Source: Sipunculus nudus
Lineage: Eukaryota > Annelida > Sipuncula > Golfingiida > Sipunculidae
Direction of reading: 5' to 3'
DNA length: 64,000 nt
Assembly (NCBI GenBank): GCA_026874595.1
Contig: CM049314.1
Location: 76,772,300-76,836,299 of the forward strand
Of this stretch, positions 30,101-43,269 are shown one piece after another (position 1 is the stretch's first letter; every line of letters begins with the position of its first letter). A program made the position numbers and the translations under genes. The notes beneath the pieces are model-generated. The model worked only from the letters and a program-made list of their open reading frames with translations. It made no database searches and had not been told where the DNA came from.

Positions 30101-33100
30101 GTTTTTAAATTACCTTTGGGTCGAAATTTTTGATATTCCTGAAAAATGTGCATTGAAAACCATTAGGAAGAATCCTATGTAAATGTATATGAAAAGTATC
30201 TCACTGCTCACTTTGGTTGGTACATGTCACTAGATTTTGAACATAATACACAAATACTAACGTTTTACAGAGGTTGAAGGGGACAATGACGATGTTACAA
30301 TCATTGATGAGGTGCTGCCCTCTGACGAGCTTGTGAAGAAGGCTCTGGACTTACAATTACCAAAGAGTTTCTACAACTATATGACTGCTAAACCTTGCCC
30401 AGGATGCATAGGATGCAACAGTGATGATTTTGACTTTGGGGACATAGGAAAAGCAAAAACAATGACAGGTTTGTATAATATGTCCTTATGGTTGCCCAAG
30501 TTGAAGCAATCATGGACAGATTGGTGAAAAGAAAAGCTTTGTAAAATATACGCACTTTGTCCACTGGTTGATAATGTTTTTTAAGGTAGATATATATCAG
30601 TGAGATGTGACAGAGAATATTTAAAAATGAAAAATTTACCTAGGCACCATTGTAACATTCTTATTTTTATATGATAATGGGAAATATTTCATAGATAAGG
30701 ACAGAATGAATACCTTATATATATGCTTAATATTAAACAAATATGGCATCTTTATGTATCTTATATTTAAAGAAATATTTCTTTTTTAATAATGACAGAA
30801 TGAATTCTTAAATTGATGTGCTCATGGGAAATACTGTAAGAATTCATTAATAAAGAATGTGCTTGAATAACTTTGTCAACGATGAGGTTTCATTCCACCT
30901 TTTGTCCTTTTGCTGGACAGCCTGATACATGGACAGTTGCAGTATTTTAGCTCAGCTGACTGAAAGTCAACTGAGGTATAGGGATGGCACTTTGTCCGTC
31001 ATCTGTTCATTCGTCCATGTGTCTGGCTGTCTGGCCCTCCATTAACAGGGCACAAATTGTAACCATTTACCCTAGAAACTTGTAACTGAATATCCAGGTA
31101 GGTTAAAAAAAGTCTCCTTTGACACCTGAATTTAGGTTACTGCAACCTTTATCCCCCTGGCTATGGGACTCGTAAGTACCCCCCAGAATAATTAAAAATT
31201 TGACACAAAACCTCCAGTAACATGATAATTAATCCATGGATTGCCATGAATCTTGCCTTGAATATTGAACATGACTAGTTTTGTCAGTTCCTGAAAACTG
31301 GTGGCTCCACCTGTATTTTTCTATTGTTTACAGTTTTTGTTCTTTTTTTCAGACCATCAAATGGCAGCAGTTATGTCAGTTTATCACCTGTGGTTTTTAT
31401 CGAATGTCGTTAAACCCAGTGTGTTTATTGATTATGATTGGTTTCTTCAGTTCCTGAAGACATGTAGACCCCTGTAATTTTTCTATTTTTGATGCATATT
31501 TTCCTTTATTTTGAGACTGCAAAATTGTGCTGATGCTGTCAGATTCGAAACTTTTGTTTCACCTGTGTTCTGAAACCTTTTATGTTTATTATTAGGGCCC
31601 CATTTGAATAAGAGAATGCCCCATGTTCAACTTCCTGTATGTCAAAATTGTTTCCTGATGACAACTCCAGTATAGATTGACATATCGATTTCAAACTTGA
31701 CATATATGGCCCAACTCTTATGCAAGAAAATTATTGATTTTGGGGTCAAGAGGTCAAGGTCTCAGGACCCACTTATTTAAAAAGGTTGTGGATGCATTTA
31801 AAGCCAAACTTTTCATCCCAAACCTTCCATCTTGCACATATAACTGACCTGCCAAAAGGGGAATAACCTGAATGATTTTGGTGTCACAAGGTCAAGGTCA
31901 CAGGGGCAATATGTCCACACATTGGTTTCCGGATGACAACGCCAGGTTGGGTTGACATATTGATTTAAATCTTGACTTATATATGACACAAATAATGGAA
32001 GAACCCTTTTGATTTTTGGGTCATGAGGTCAGAGGTCAAGGTCACAGGACCTGCTTCTTTAAGAAGATTGTGGATGTATTTTGAGCCAAACTTTTCATCC
32101 ATATATTATCACCTGCCAAAAGCAGAAACAACTGATGGATTATTGGGTCACAGGGGCCATCTATCCACATATTAATTATTAGATGATAACTAGTTTGTTT
32201 AGACAGGTTGATCCAACCTGATTATATGACCCATATTTTGAAATAGCTCATAAACATATCCTTATAAAAGAATTCAGCTGAGCATCAAGACCCATGGTTC
32301 CCTAGTATATTTTTGCCATTTCAAGTGGAATTTTGTTTTAGTGTGAATATGAGAAACATCTTATTTTTCATTCACAGGTGCTGAATTTAAAGTATCCAGT
32401 TCTCAACCTGGTAAGTCTGTCAGCTTACCTGGTTTTACCCATTTAACTGTCAGACTAAGAGAAAAATTGTGATGTTTAACTGACAGCCTTCATGAAATCC
32501 ATATAATGAATTTAAGATGAAATATGACAAAAAGATCTATTATATTGCCACATTTTACAGACAGGCCAAATAACTGTTCTGATATGAGATCCATTTAGCA
32601 GTAGAAAAACAAGAAGTCAGTGCTGTAACCCTTTATTTTTGTATTTGACACATTCGGGTGAACTCTAGATTGATGTACCTACTTCTCCCCCGTATCTCTG
32701 ATAAATATCCATTTTTTTGTTTTTGTTTTCCAGACAAGTCATCAATCACAGGATCTGGTACGGAGGCTGTCTTTGGCGGCGTTAATTTCTCAGGCATGTC
32801 ATTCTCATCTCTGGCCTCTGGTGGTTCTGCTTCACCTTTTGGACAATCAACAGGTAATTACCTATCAACTTTTGGACAGTCAACAGGTAATTACTTATCA
32901 ACTTTTGGACAGTCAACAGGTAATTACTTATCAACTTTTGGACAGTCAACAGGTAATTACTCATCAACTTTTGGACAATCAACAGGTAATTACTTTTCAC
33001 CTTTTGGACAATCAACAGGTAATTACCTATCACCTTTTGGACAGTCAACAGGTAATTACTTATCACCTTTTGGACAGTCAACAGGTAATTACTTTTCACC

Positions 33101-36100
33101 TTTTGGACAGTCAACAGGTAATTACTTATCACCTTATAGACAGTCAACAGGTAATTACTTATCACCTTTTGGACAATCAACAGGTAATTACTTATCACCT
33201 TTTGGACAATCAACAGGTAATTACTTATCACCTTATAGACAGTCAACAGGTAATTACTTATCAACTTTTGGACAGTCAACAGGTAATTACTTATCACCTT
33301 ATAGACAGTCAACAGGTAATTACTTATCACCTTATAGACAGTCAACAGGTAATTACTTATCACCTTTTGGACAATCAACAGGTAATTACTTATCACCTTT
33401 TGGACAATCAACAGGTAATTACTTATCACCTTATAGACAGTCAACAGGTAATTACTTATCAACTTTTGGACAGTCAACAGGTAATTACTTATCAACTTTT
33501 GGACAGTCAACAGGTAATTACTTTTCACCTTTTGGACAGTCAACAGGTAATTACTTATCACCTTATAGACAGTCAACAGGTAATTACTTATCACCTTTTG
33601 GACAATCAACAGGTAATTACTTATCACCTTTTGGACAATCAACAGGTAATTACTTATCACCTTATAGACAGTCAACAGGTAATTACTTATCAACTTTTGG
33701 ACAGTCAACAGGTAATTACTTATCACCTTATAGACAGTCAACAGGTAATTACTTATCACCTTATAGACAGTCAACAGGTAATTACTTATCACCTTTTGGA
33801 CAATCAACAGGTAATTACTTATCACCTTTTGGACAATCAACAGGTAATTACTTATCACCTTATAGACAGTCAACAGGTAATTACTTATCAACTTTTGGAC
33901 AGTCAACAGGTAATTACTTATCAACTTTTGGACAGTCAACAGGTAATTACTTATCAACTTTTGGACAGTCAACAGGTAATTACTTATCAACTTTTGGACA
34001 GTCAACAGGTAATTACTTATCAACTTTTGGACAATTAACAGGTAATTACTTATCAACTTTTGGACAGTCAACAGGTAATTACTTATCAACTTTTGGACAG
34101 TCAACAGGTAATTACCAATCACCTTTTGGACAGTCAACAGGTAATTACTTATCTCCTTTTGGACAATCAACAGGTAATTACTTATCACCTTTTGGACAAT
34201 CAACAGGTAATTACCTATCACCTTTTGGACAGTCAACAGGTAATTACATTTCACCTTTTGGACAGTCAACAGGTAATTACTTATCTCCTTTTGGACAATC
34301 AACAGGTAATTACTTATCATCTTTTGGACAATCAACAGGTAATTACTTATCACCTTTTGGACAATCAACAGGTAATTACTTATCACCTTTTTGACAATCA
34401 ACAGGTAATTACTTATCACCTTTTGGACAATCAACAGGTAATTACTTATCACCTTTATGACAATCAACAGGTAATTACTTATCACCTTTTGGACAATCAA
34501 CAGGTAATTACTTATCACCTTTTGGACAATCAACAGGTAATTACTTATCACCTTTTGGACAATCAACAGGTAATTACTTATCACCTTATAGACAGTCAAC
34601 AGGTAATTACTTTTCACCTTTTGGACAGTCAACAGGTAATTACTTATCACCTTTTGGACAATCAACAGGTAATTACTTTTCACCTTTTGGACAGTCAACA
34701 GGTAATTACTTATCACCTTTTGGACAATCAACAGGTAATTACTTTTCACCTTTTGGACACTCAACAGGTAATTACTTATCTCCTTTTGGACAATCAACAG
34801 GTAATTACTTATCACCTTTTGGACAGTCAACAGGTAATTACTTATCACCTTTTGGACAATCAACAGGTAATTACTTATCACCTTTTGGACAGTCAACAGG
34901 TAATTACTTATCACCTTATAGACAGTCAACAGGTAATTACTTATCAACTTTTGGACATTCAACAGGTAATTACTTATCAACTTTTGGACAGTCAACAGGT
35001 AATTACTTTTCACCTTTTGGACAATCAACAGGTAATTACTTATCACCTTATAGACAGTCAACAGGTAATTACTTATCAACTTTTGGACAGTCAACAGGTA
35101 ATTACTTATCACCTTATAGACAGTCAACAGGTAATTACTTATCAACTTTTGGACAGTCAACAGGTAATTACTTATCAACTTTTGGACAGTCAATAGGTAA
35201 TTACTAATCACCTTTTGGACAGTCAACAGGTAATTACTTATCTCCTTTTGGACAATCAACAGGTAATTACTTATCACCTTTTGGACAATCAACAGGTAAT
35301 TACCTATCACCTTTTGGACAGTCAACAGGTAATTACTTTTCACCTTTTGAACAGTCAACAGGTAATTACTTATCACCTTTTGGACAATCAACAGGTAATT
35401 ACTTTTCACCTTTTGGACAGTCAACAGGTAATTACTTATCACCTTTTGGACAGTCAACAGGTAATTACTTTTCACCTTTTGGACAGTCAACAGGTAATTA
35501 CTTTTCACCTTTTGGACAATCAACAGGTAATTACTTTTCACCTTTTGGACAGTCAACAGGTAATTACTTTTCACCTTTTGGACAGTCAACAGGTAATTAC
35601 TTTTCACCTTTTGGACAGTCAACAGGTAATTACTTATCACCTTTTGGACAATCAACAGGTAATTACTTTTCACCTTTTGGATATCAACAGGTAATTACTT
35701 TTCACCTTTTGGACAATCAACAGGTAATTACTTTTCACCTTTTGGACAGTCAACAGGTAATTACTTTTCACCTTTTGGACAGTCTACAGGTAATTTCTTT
35801 TCACCTTTTGGACAGTCAACAGGTAATTACTTTTCACCTTTTGGACAATCAACAGGAAATTACTTATCACCTTTTGGACAATCAACAGGTAATTACTTAT
35901 CACCTTTTGGACAGTCAACAGGTAATTACTTATCACCTTATAGACAGTCAACAGGTAATTACTTATCAACTTTTGGACAGTCAACAGGTAATTACTTATC
36001 AACTTTTGGACAGTCAACAGGTAATTACTTTTCACCTTTTGGACAATCAACAGGTAATTACTTATCACCTTATAGACAGTCAACAGGTAATTACTTATCA

Positions 36101-39100
36101 ACTTTTGGACAGTCAACAGGTAATTACTTATCACCTTATAGACAGTCAACAGGTAATTACTTATCAACTTTTGGACAGTCAACAGGTAATTACTTATCAA
36201 CTTTTGGACAGTCAATAGGTAATTACTAATCACCTTTTGGACAGTCAACAGGTAATTACTTATCTCCTTTTGGACAATCAACAGGTAATTACTTATCACC
36301 TTTTGGACAATCAACAGGTAATTACCTATCACCTTTTGGACAGTCAACAGGTAATTACTTTTCACCTTTTGGACAGTCAACAGGTAATTACTTATCACCT
36401 TTTGGACAATCAACAGGTAATTACTTTTCACCTTTTGGACAGTCAACAGGTAATTACTTATCACCTTTTGGACAGTCAACAGGTAATTACTTTTCACCTT
36501 TTGGACAATCAACAGGTAATTACTTTTCACCTTTTGGACAGTCAACAGGTAATTACTTTTCACCTTTTGGACAGTCAACAGGTAATTACTTTTCACCTTT
36601 TGGACAGTGAACAGGTAATTACTTATCACCTTTTGGACAATCACCAGGTAATTACTTTTCACCTTTTGGATATCAACAGGTAATTACTTTTCACCTTTTG
36701 GACAATCAACAGGTAGTTACTTTTCACCTTTTGGACAGTCAACAGGTAATTACTTTTCACCTTTTGGACAGTCAACAGGTAATTTCTTTTCACCTTTTGG
36801 ACAGTCTACAGGTAATTACTTTTCACCTTTTGGACAGTCAACAGGTAATTACTTATCACCTTTTGGACAGTCAACAGGTAATTACTTTTCACCTTTTGGA
36901 CAGTCAACAGGTAATTACTTATCACCTTTTGGACAGTCAACAGGTAATTACTTATCACCTTATAGACAGTCAACAGGTAATTACTTATCACCTTATAGAC
37001 AGTCAACAGGTAATTACTTATCACCTTATAGACAGTCAACAGGTAATTACTTATCAACTTTTGGACAGTCAACAGGTAATTACTTATCACCTTATAGACA
37101 GTCAACAGGTAATTACTTATCAACTTTTGGACAGTCAACAGGTAATTACTTATCAACTTTTGGACAGTCAATAGGTAATTACTAATCACCTTTTGGACAG
37201 TCAACAGGTAATTACTTATCTCCTTTTGGACAATCAACAGGTAATTACTTATCACCTTTTGGACAATCAACAGGTAATTACCTATCACCTTTTGGACAGT
37301 CAACAGGTAATTACTTTTCACCTTTTGGACAGTCAACAGGTAATTACTTATCACCTTTTGGACAATCAACAGGTAATTACTTTTCACCTTTTGGACAGTC
37401 AACAGGTAATTACTTATCAACTTTTGGACAGTCAACAGGTAATTACTTTTCACCTTTTGGACAATCAACAGGTAATTACTTATCACCTTATAGACAGTCA
37501 ACAGGTAATTACTTATCAACTTTTGGACAGTCAACAGGTAATTACTTATCACCTTATAGACAGTCAACAGGTAATTACTTATCAACTTTTGGACAGTCAA
37601 CAGGTAATTACTTATCAACTTTTGGACAGTCAATAGGTAATTACTAATCACCTTTTGGACAGTCAACAGGTAATTACTTATCTCCTTTTGGACAATCAAC
37701 AGGTAATTACTTATCACCTTTTGGACAATCAACAGGTAATTACCTATCACCTTTTGGACAGTCAACAGGTAATTACTTTTCACCTTTTGAACAGTCAACA
37801 GGTAATTACTTATCACCTTTTGGACAATCAACAGGTAATTACTTTTCACCTTTTGGACAGTCAACAGGTAATTACTTATCACCTTTTGGACAGTCAACAG
37901 GTAATTACTTTTCACCTTTTGGACAGTCAACAGGTAATTATTTTTCACCTTTTGGACAATCAACAGGTAATTACTTTTCACCTTTTGGACAGTCAACAGG
38001 TAATTACTTTTCACCTTTTGGACAGTCAACAGGTAATTACTTTTCACCTTTTGGACAGTCAACAGGTAATTACTTATCACCTTTTGGACAATCAACAGGT
38101 AATTACTTTTCACCTTTTGGATATCAACAGGTAATTACTTTTCACCTTTTGGACAATCAACAGGTAATTACTTTTCACCTTTTGGACAGTCAACAGGTAA
38201 TTACTTTTCACCTTTTGGACAGTCTACAGGTAATTTCTTTTCACCTTTTGGACAGTCAACAGGTAATTACTTTTCACCTTTTGGACAATCAACAGGAAAT
38301 TACTTATCACCTTTTGGACAATCAACAGGTAATTACTTATCACCTTTTGGACAGTCAACAGGTAATTACTTATCACCTTATAGACAGTCAACAGGTAATT
38401 ACTTATCAACTTTTGGACAGTCAACAGGTAATTACTTATCTCCTTTTGGACAGTCAACAGGTAATTACTTTTCACCTTTTGGACAATCAACAGGTAATTA
38501 CTTATCACCTTATAGACAGTCAACAGGTAATTACTTATCAACTTTTGGACAGTCAACAGGTAATTACTTATCACCTTATAGACAGTCAACAGGTAATTAC
38601 TTATCAACTTTTGGACAGTCAACAGGTAATTACTTATCAACTTTTGGACAGTCAATAGGTAATTACTAATCACCTTTTGGACAGTCAACAGGTAATTACT
38701 TATCTCCTTTTGGACAATCAACAGGTAATTACTTATCACCTTTTGGACAATCAACAGGTAATTACCTATCACCTTTTGGACAGTCAACAGGTAATTACTT
38801 TTCACCTTTTGGACAGTCAACAGGTAATTACTTATCACCTTTTGGACAATCAACAGGTAATTACTTTTCACCTTTTGGACAGTCAACAGGTAATTACTTA
38901 TCACCTTTTGGACAGTCAACAGGTAATTACTTTTCACCTTTTGGACAATCAACAGGTAATTACTTTTCACCTTTTGGACAGTCAACAGGTAATTACTTTT
39001 CACCTTTTGGACAGTCAACAGGTAATTACTTTTCACCTTTTGGACAGTGAACAGGTAATTACTTATCACCTTTTGGACAATCACCAGGTAATTACTTTTC

Positions 39101-42100
39101 ACCTTTTGGATATCAACAGGTAATTACTTTTCACCTTTTGGACAATCAACAGGTAGTTACTTTTCACCTTTTGGACAGTCAACAGGTAATTACTTTTCAC
39201 CTTTTGGACAGTCAACAGGTAATTTCTTTTCACCTTTTGGACAGTCTACAGGAAATTACTTTTCACCTTTTGGACAGTCAACAGGTAATTACTTATCACC
39301 TTTTGGACAGTCAACAGGTAATTACTTTTCACCTTTTGGACAGTCAACAGGTAATTACTTATCACCTTTTGGACAGTCAACAGGTAATTACTTATCACCT
39401 TATAGACAGTCAACAGGTAATTACTTATCACCTTATAGACAGTCAACAGGTAATTACTTATCACCTTATAGACAGTCAACAGGTAATTACTTATCAACTT
39501 TTGGACAGTCAACAGGTAATTACTTATCACCTTATAGACAGTCAACAGGTAATTACTTATCAACTTTTGGACAGTCAACAGGTAATTACTTATCAACTTT
39601 TGGACAGTCAATAGGTAATTACTAATCACCTTTTGGACAGTCAACAGGTAATTACTTATCTCCTTTTGGACAATCAACAGGTAATTACTTATCACCTTTT
39701 GGACAATCAACAGGTAATTACCTATCACCTTTTGGACAGTCAACAGGTAATTACTTTTCACCTTTTGGACAGTCAACAGGTAATTACTTATCACCTTTTG
39801 GACAATCAACAGGTAATTACTTTTCACCTTTTGGACAGTCAACAGGTAATTACTTATCACCTTTTGGACAGTCAACAGGTAATTACTTTTCACCTTTTGG
39901 ACAATCAACAGGTAATTACTTTTCACCTTTTGGACAGTCAACAGGTAATTACTTTTCACCTTTTGGACAGTCAACAGGTAATTATTTTTCACCTTTTGGA
40001 CAGTCAACAGGTAATTACTTATCACCTTTTGGACAATCACCAGGTAATTACTTTTCACCTTTTGGATATCAACAGGTAATTACTTTTCACCTTTTGGACA
40101 ATCAACAGGTAATTACTTTTCACCTTTTGGACAGTCAACAGGTAATTACTTTTCACCTTTTGGACAGTCAACAGGTAATTTCTTTTCACCTTTTGGACAG
40201 TCTACAGGTAATTACTTTTCACCTTTTGGACAGTCAACAGGTAATTACTTATCACCTTTTGGACAGTCAACAGGTAATTACTTTTCACCTTTTGGACAGT
40301 CAACAGGTAATTACTTATCACCTTTTGGACAGTCAACAGGTAATTACTTATCACCTTATAGACAGTCAACAGGTAATTACTTATCATCTTATAGACAGTC
40401 AACAGGTAATTACTTATCACCTTTTGGACAATTAACAGGTAATTACTTATCACCTTTTGGACAGTCAACAGGTAATTACTTATCACCTTTTGGACAGTCA
40501 ACAGGTAATTACCAATCACCTTTTGGACAGTCAACAGGTAATTACTTATCTCCTTTTGGACAATCAACAGGTAATTACTTATCACCTTTTGGACAATCAA
40601 CAGGTAATTACTTATCACCTTTTGGACAGTCAACAGGTAATTACATTTCACCTTTTGGACAGTCAACAGGTAATTACTTATCTCCTTTTGGACAATCAAC
40701 AGGTAATTACTTATCATCTTTTGGACAATCAACAGGTAATTACTTATCACCTTTTGGACAATCAACAGGTAATTACTTATCACCTTTTTGACAATCAACA
40801 GGTAATAACTTGCACCCGGAAAATACATTTACAGTGTCTCATAAAGTAGAGTGAAATCTCACCTGACATCCACCCTGCTATGACGACCACCCTCGCTAAG
40901 AAGACCTTAGGTCCCGGACACTTGTAAATCATCATAAAAACCTCATGCTTACACAACCATTTTAGCTGGTCCCGCAGGTGGCCAAGTCAGCGAGGTTTCA
41001 CTGTATTTACAGTTTGAAATATTATTTTAAAAAAGACTTTAGTTCTCAGAATTTAAAAATTCCCCTGACCCTGATCAGTAATGCCCAGAGAATTTTCAAT
41101 TCACATAACAGATTTATTAACTTCCCAGCCAGCTTAGACACCTGCAGGGTTTGGAGATTCACATAGATTGATGACACCAACGTTATATCAAAGCAGTGAT
41201 TATCATGATTTCAACTATTTCATTAACACAATCTATCCCACTGCAGTTTCCACATTGTTTGTTCCCTACTCAGCCATTGATCTTTCTCAGGGTTCGGTGG
41301 TTCTCCAGGATGGAGTGGGGCAGGATCCAAGCTCTTTGGCGGAGTGAAAGATACGGAAGGTGATGAGGATGACGGAGATGAAGACGAGGCCCCAACTAAT
41401 GATGACATCCATTTTGAACCAATCGTGGATCTGCCCCCTTTACAAGACACCAAAACAGGTTGAATGTTTGATCTATTCAATGACGCTGTCAATCTTACAG
41501 TCTAATTTAAAATCATAAGAATTCCTTTTTTTTGCCTGAATTTAATTTTATCATGTATAGTTGTTGCCTGGTTTCAAACCAAGAAATTAGTTTACTCGAT
41601 AATAAAATCATGGAATTATAATTCTGAGAATTTGTAATAAGTAAATTTTTACTTATTTAAATATGTCAAACCTGGCTGTTACAACAAAGCCCCATATGTT
41701 ATTACTCGTAAATATTCTTACTGGCCATTTTATGAAGAGTTTCCCCAATAATTTAAAGGACCCTTTTACTGCCCCCCCCCCCCCCCACCTCATGAGGATA
41801 ATTTATTTTGTAAATAATTGTTATAAGGTGAGGAGGGCATGGAGAAACTCTTCAGCCACAGAGCTAAGCTGTACAGATGGACAGATGGTACATGGAAAGA
41901 GAGAGGGATCGGAGAAATCAAGGTGTTACGGGACCCACAGTCTGGTATGTACTGTACAGTGTATCACTGTATTAGTCTATTCATTAAAATCTTTTAAGAT
42001 TTTACCTTTTAAAATCAATTTGTATCATACTGATTACATTTGTTAATTAAGTTAACATCTCTTTTCAATGGCTTTACAAGAGTAACTAGTTAAAAAAAAT

Positions 42101-43238
42101 ATGTCAAATTTATACTACCATATCATGAAGCAGATATACCATTAAAGGTAATAGATTTTCTATACTTTCTTGAATGATACACAATCTCTGTGTGAGCCTC
42201 CAGGTTCTCTTGTGTGTATTTTCTGAGATCCACTGAGACACTTTCAGCTCTTACAAACATTCAGGAATGAATGAGACAGAGTTTGAAAAATATATATACA
42301 GTGAAACCTGAACCAAGCAACTGCCGCCGCCAGCGACCGTCTGTGACTTATGACCTAAAACTGAATGCACTGAGCTTAATTACTCTTTAATGCCTCTGTG
42401 TTGAGCGACCGATCGTGGTACGCGACCACAGACCGCTCAAATGTGGCTGGTCGCTGGTCTTTACCTCCGTTAAGCGACCGCCTGGTGTAGCGGTAGTGGC
42501 ACCTCGCGTCCTATGTTGAGACTAAAAAGACAATGCCATTGACCGTCACTCGAGTGTGCAAGTGGCAGTGGTGACCTACTTTCCCCGCAGTGATTTGGAT
42601 ATCAATTTGCAATACCCCTCCAGGTGTCAATTGCCCAGAGCCCGCGTGGTTTTAATCGTTCTCCAAAAATGAAAATTCCGCGAATATTGCAAAGGGAACA
42701 TGTAAAACGACGCAATTCTTTAATTCAGATGCCTGTTTTCTGATCACTTTTTTTTAACACAGCCTATCTTTGAACACAGCCTATTTGTTTTAAAGATTGT
42801 CTAAAACATCTTTACAGTAGAGGATCACGTGCTCTAGGGGAAATCCCTCATTAATATTCATGGAACAGAAATTCCGAACCGCGGTCGTTGACTGGAGTTC
42901 ATAACTTGTTTTAGCAATGTGTAAATAACATTTGCGCGGATTAAAAAAAGTGAGTCATAAAAGTAACTTTGTAAGTAACGTAAGTGATCAACTGTCAAGT
43001 AATTATCCATTGCTTTATCACACACATTAATTCGCTGTTTGTGTTTGTGCAATATGACAAACAGGCTCTTCAAAGTCTTGTTTAATAAAGTTATAAGAGG
43101 ACTTTCTTTGATAATTATAAACAAGATTCCCTTTGTTATTTGTTAAACAGAGCAAGAATGATTCATTGTTTTAAGTGAATGTTGTTAACTTGTAAATATT
43201 GTTGTGAATATCTTGATTATTTTGATATAAATTAATAA

Positions 43239-43269
<31 letters not shown>

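Noticed and set aside
32782-35673. 963-codon minus-strand open frame (SNYLLTVQKV repeats), and similar plus-strand frames with ITYHLLDNQQV repeats through 40849
   Set aside because: A 33-bp unit without stops stays open in several frames on both strands. These frames cross the whole array only because of its period, have no start context, and the - frame has no link to a gene.
32832-40805. CRISPR-like array of ~33-bp repeats
   Set aside because: The repeats are directly contiguous with no spacers, lie in an intron of an animal gene, and the unit is a copy of the exon end.
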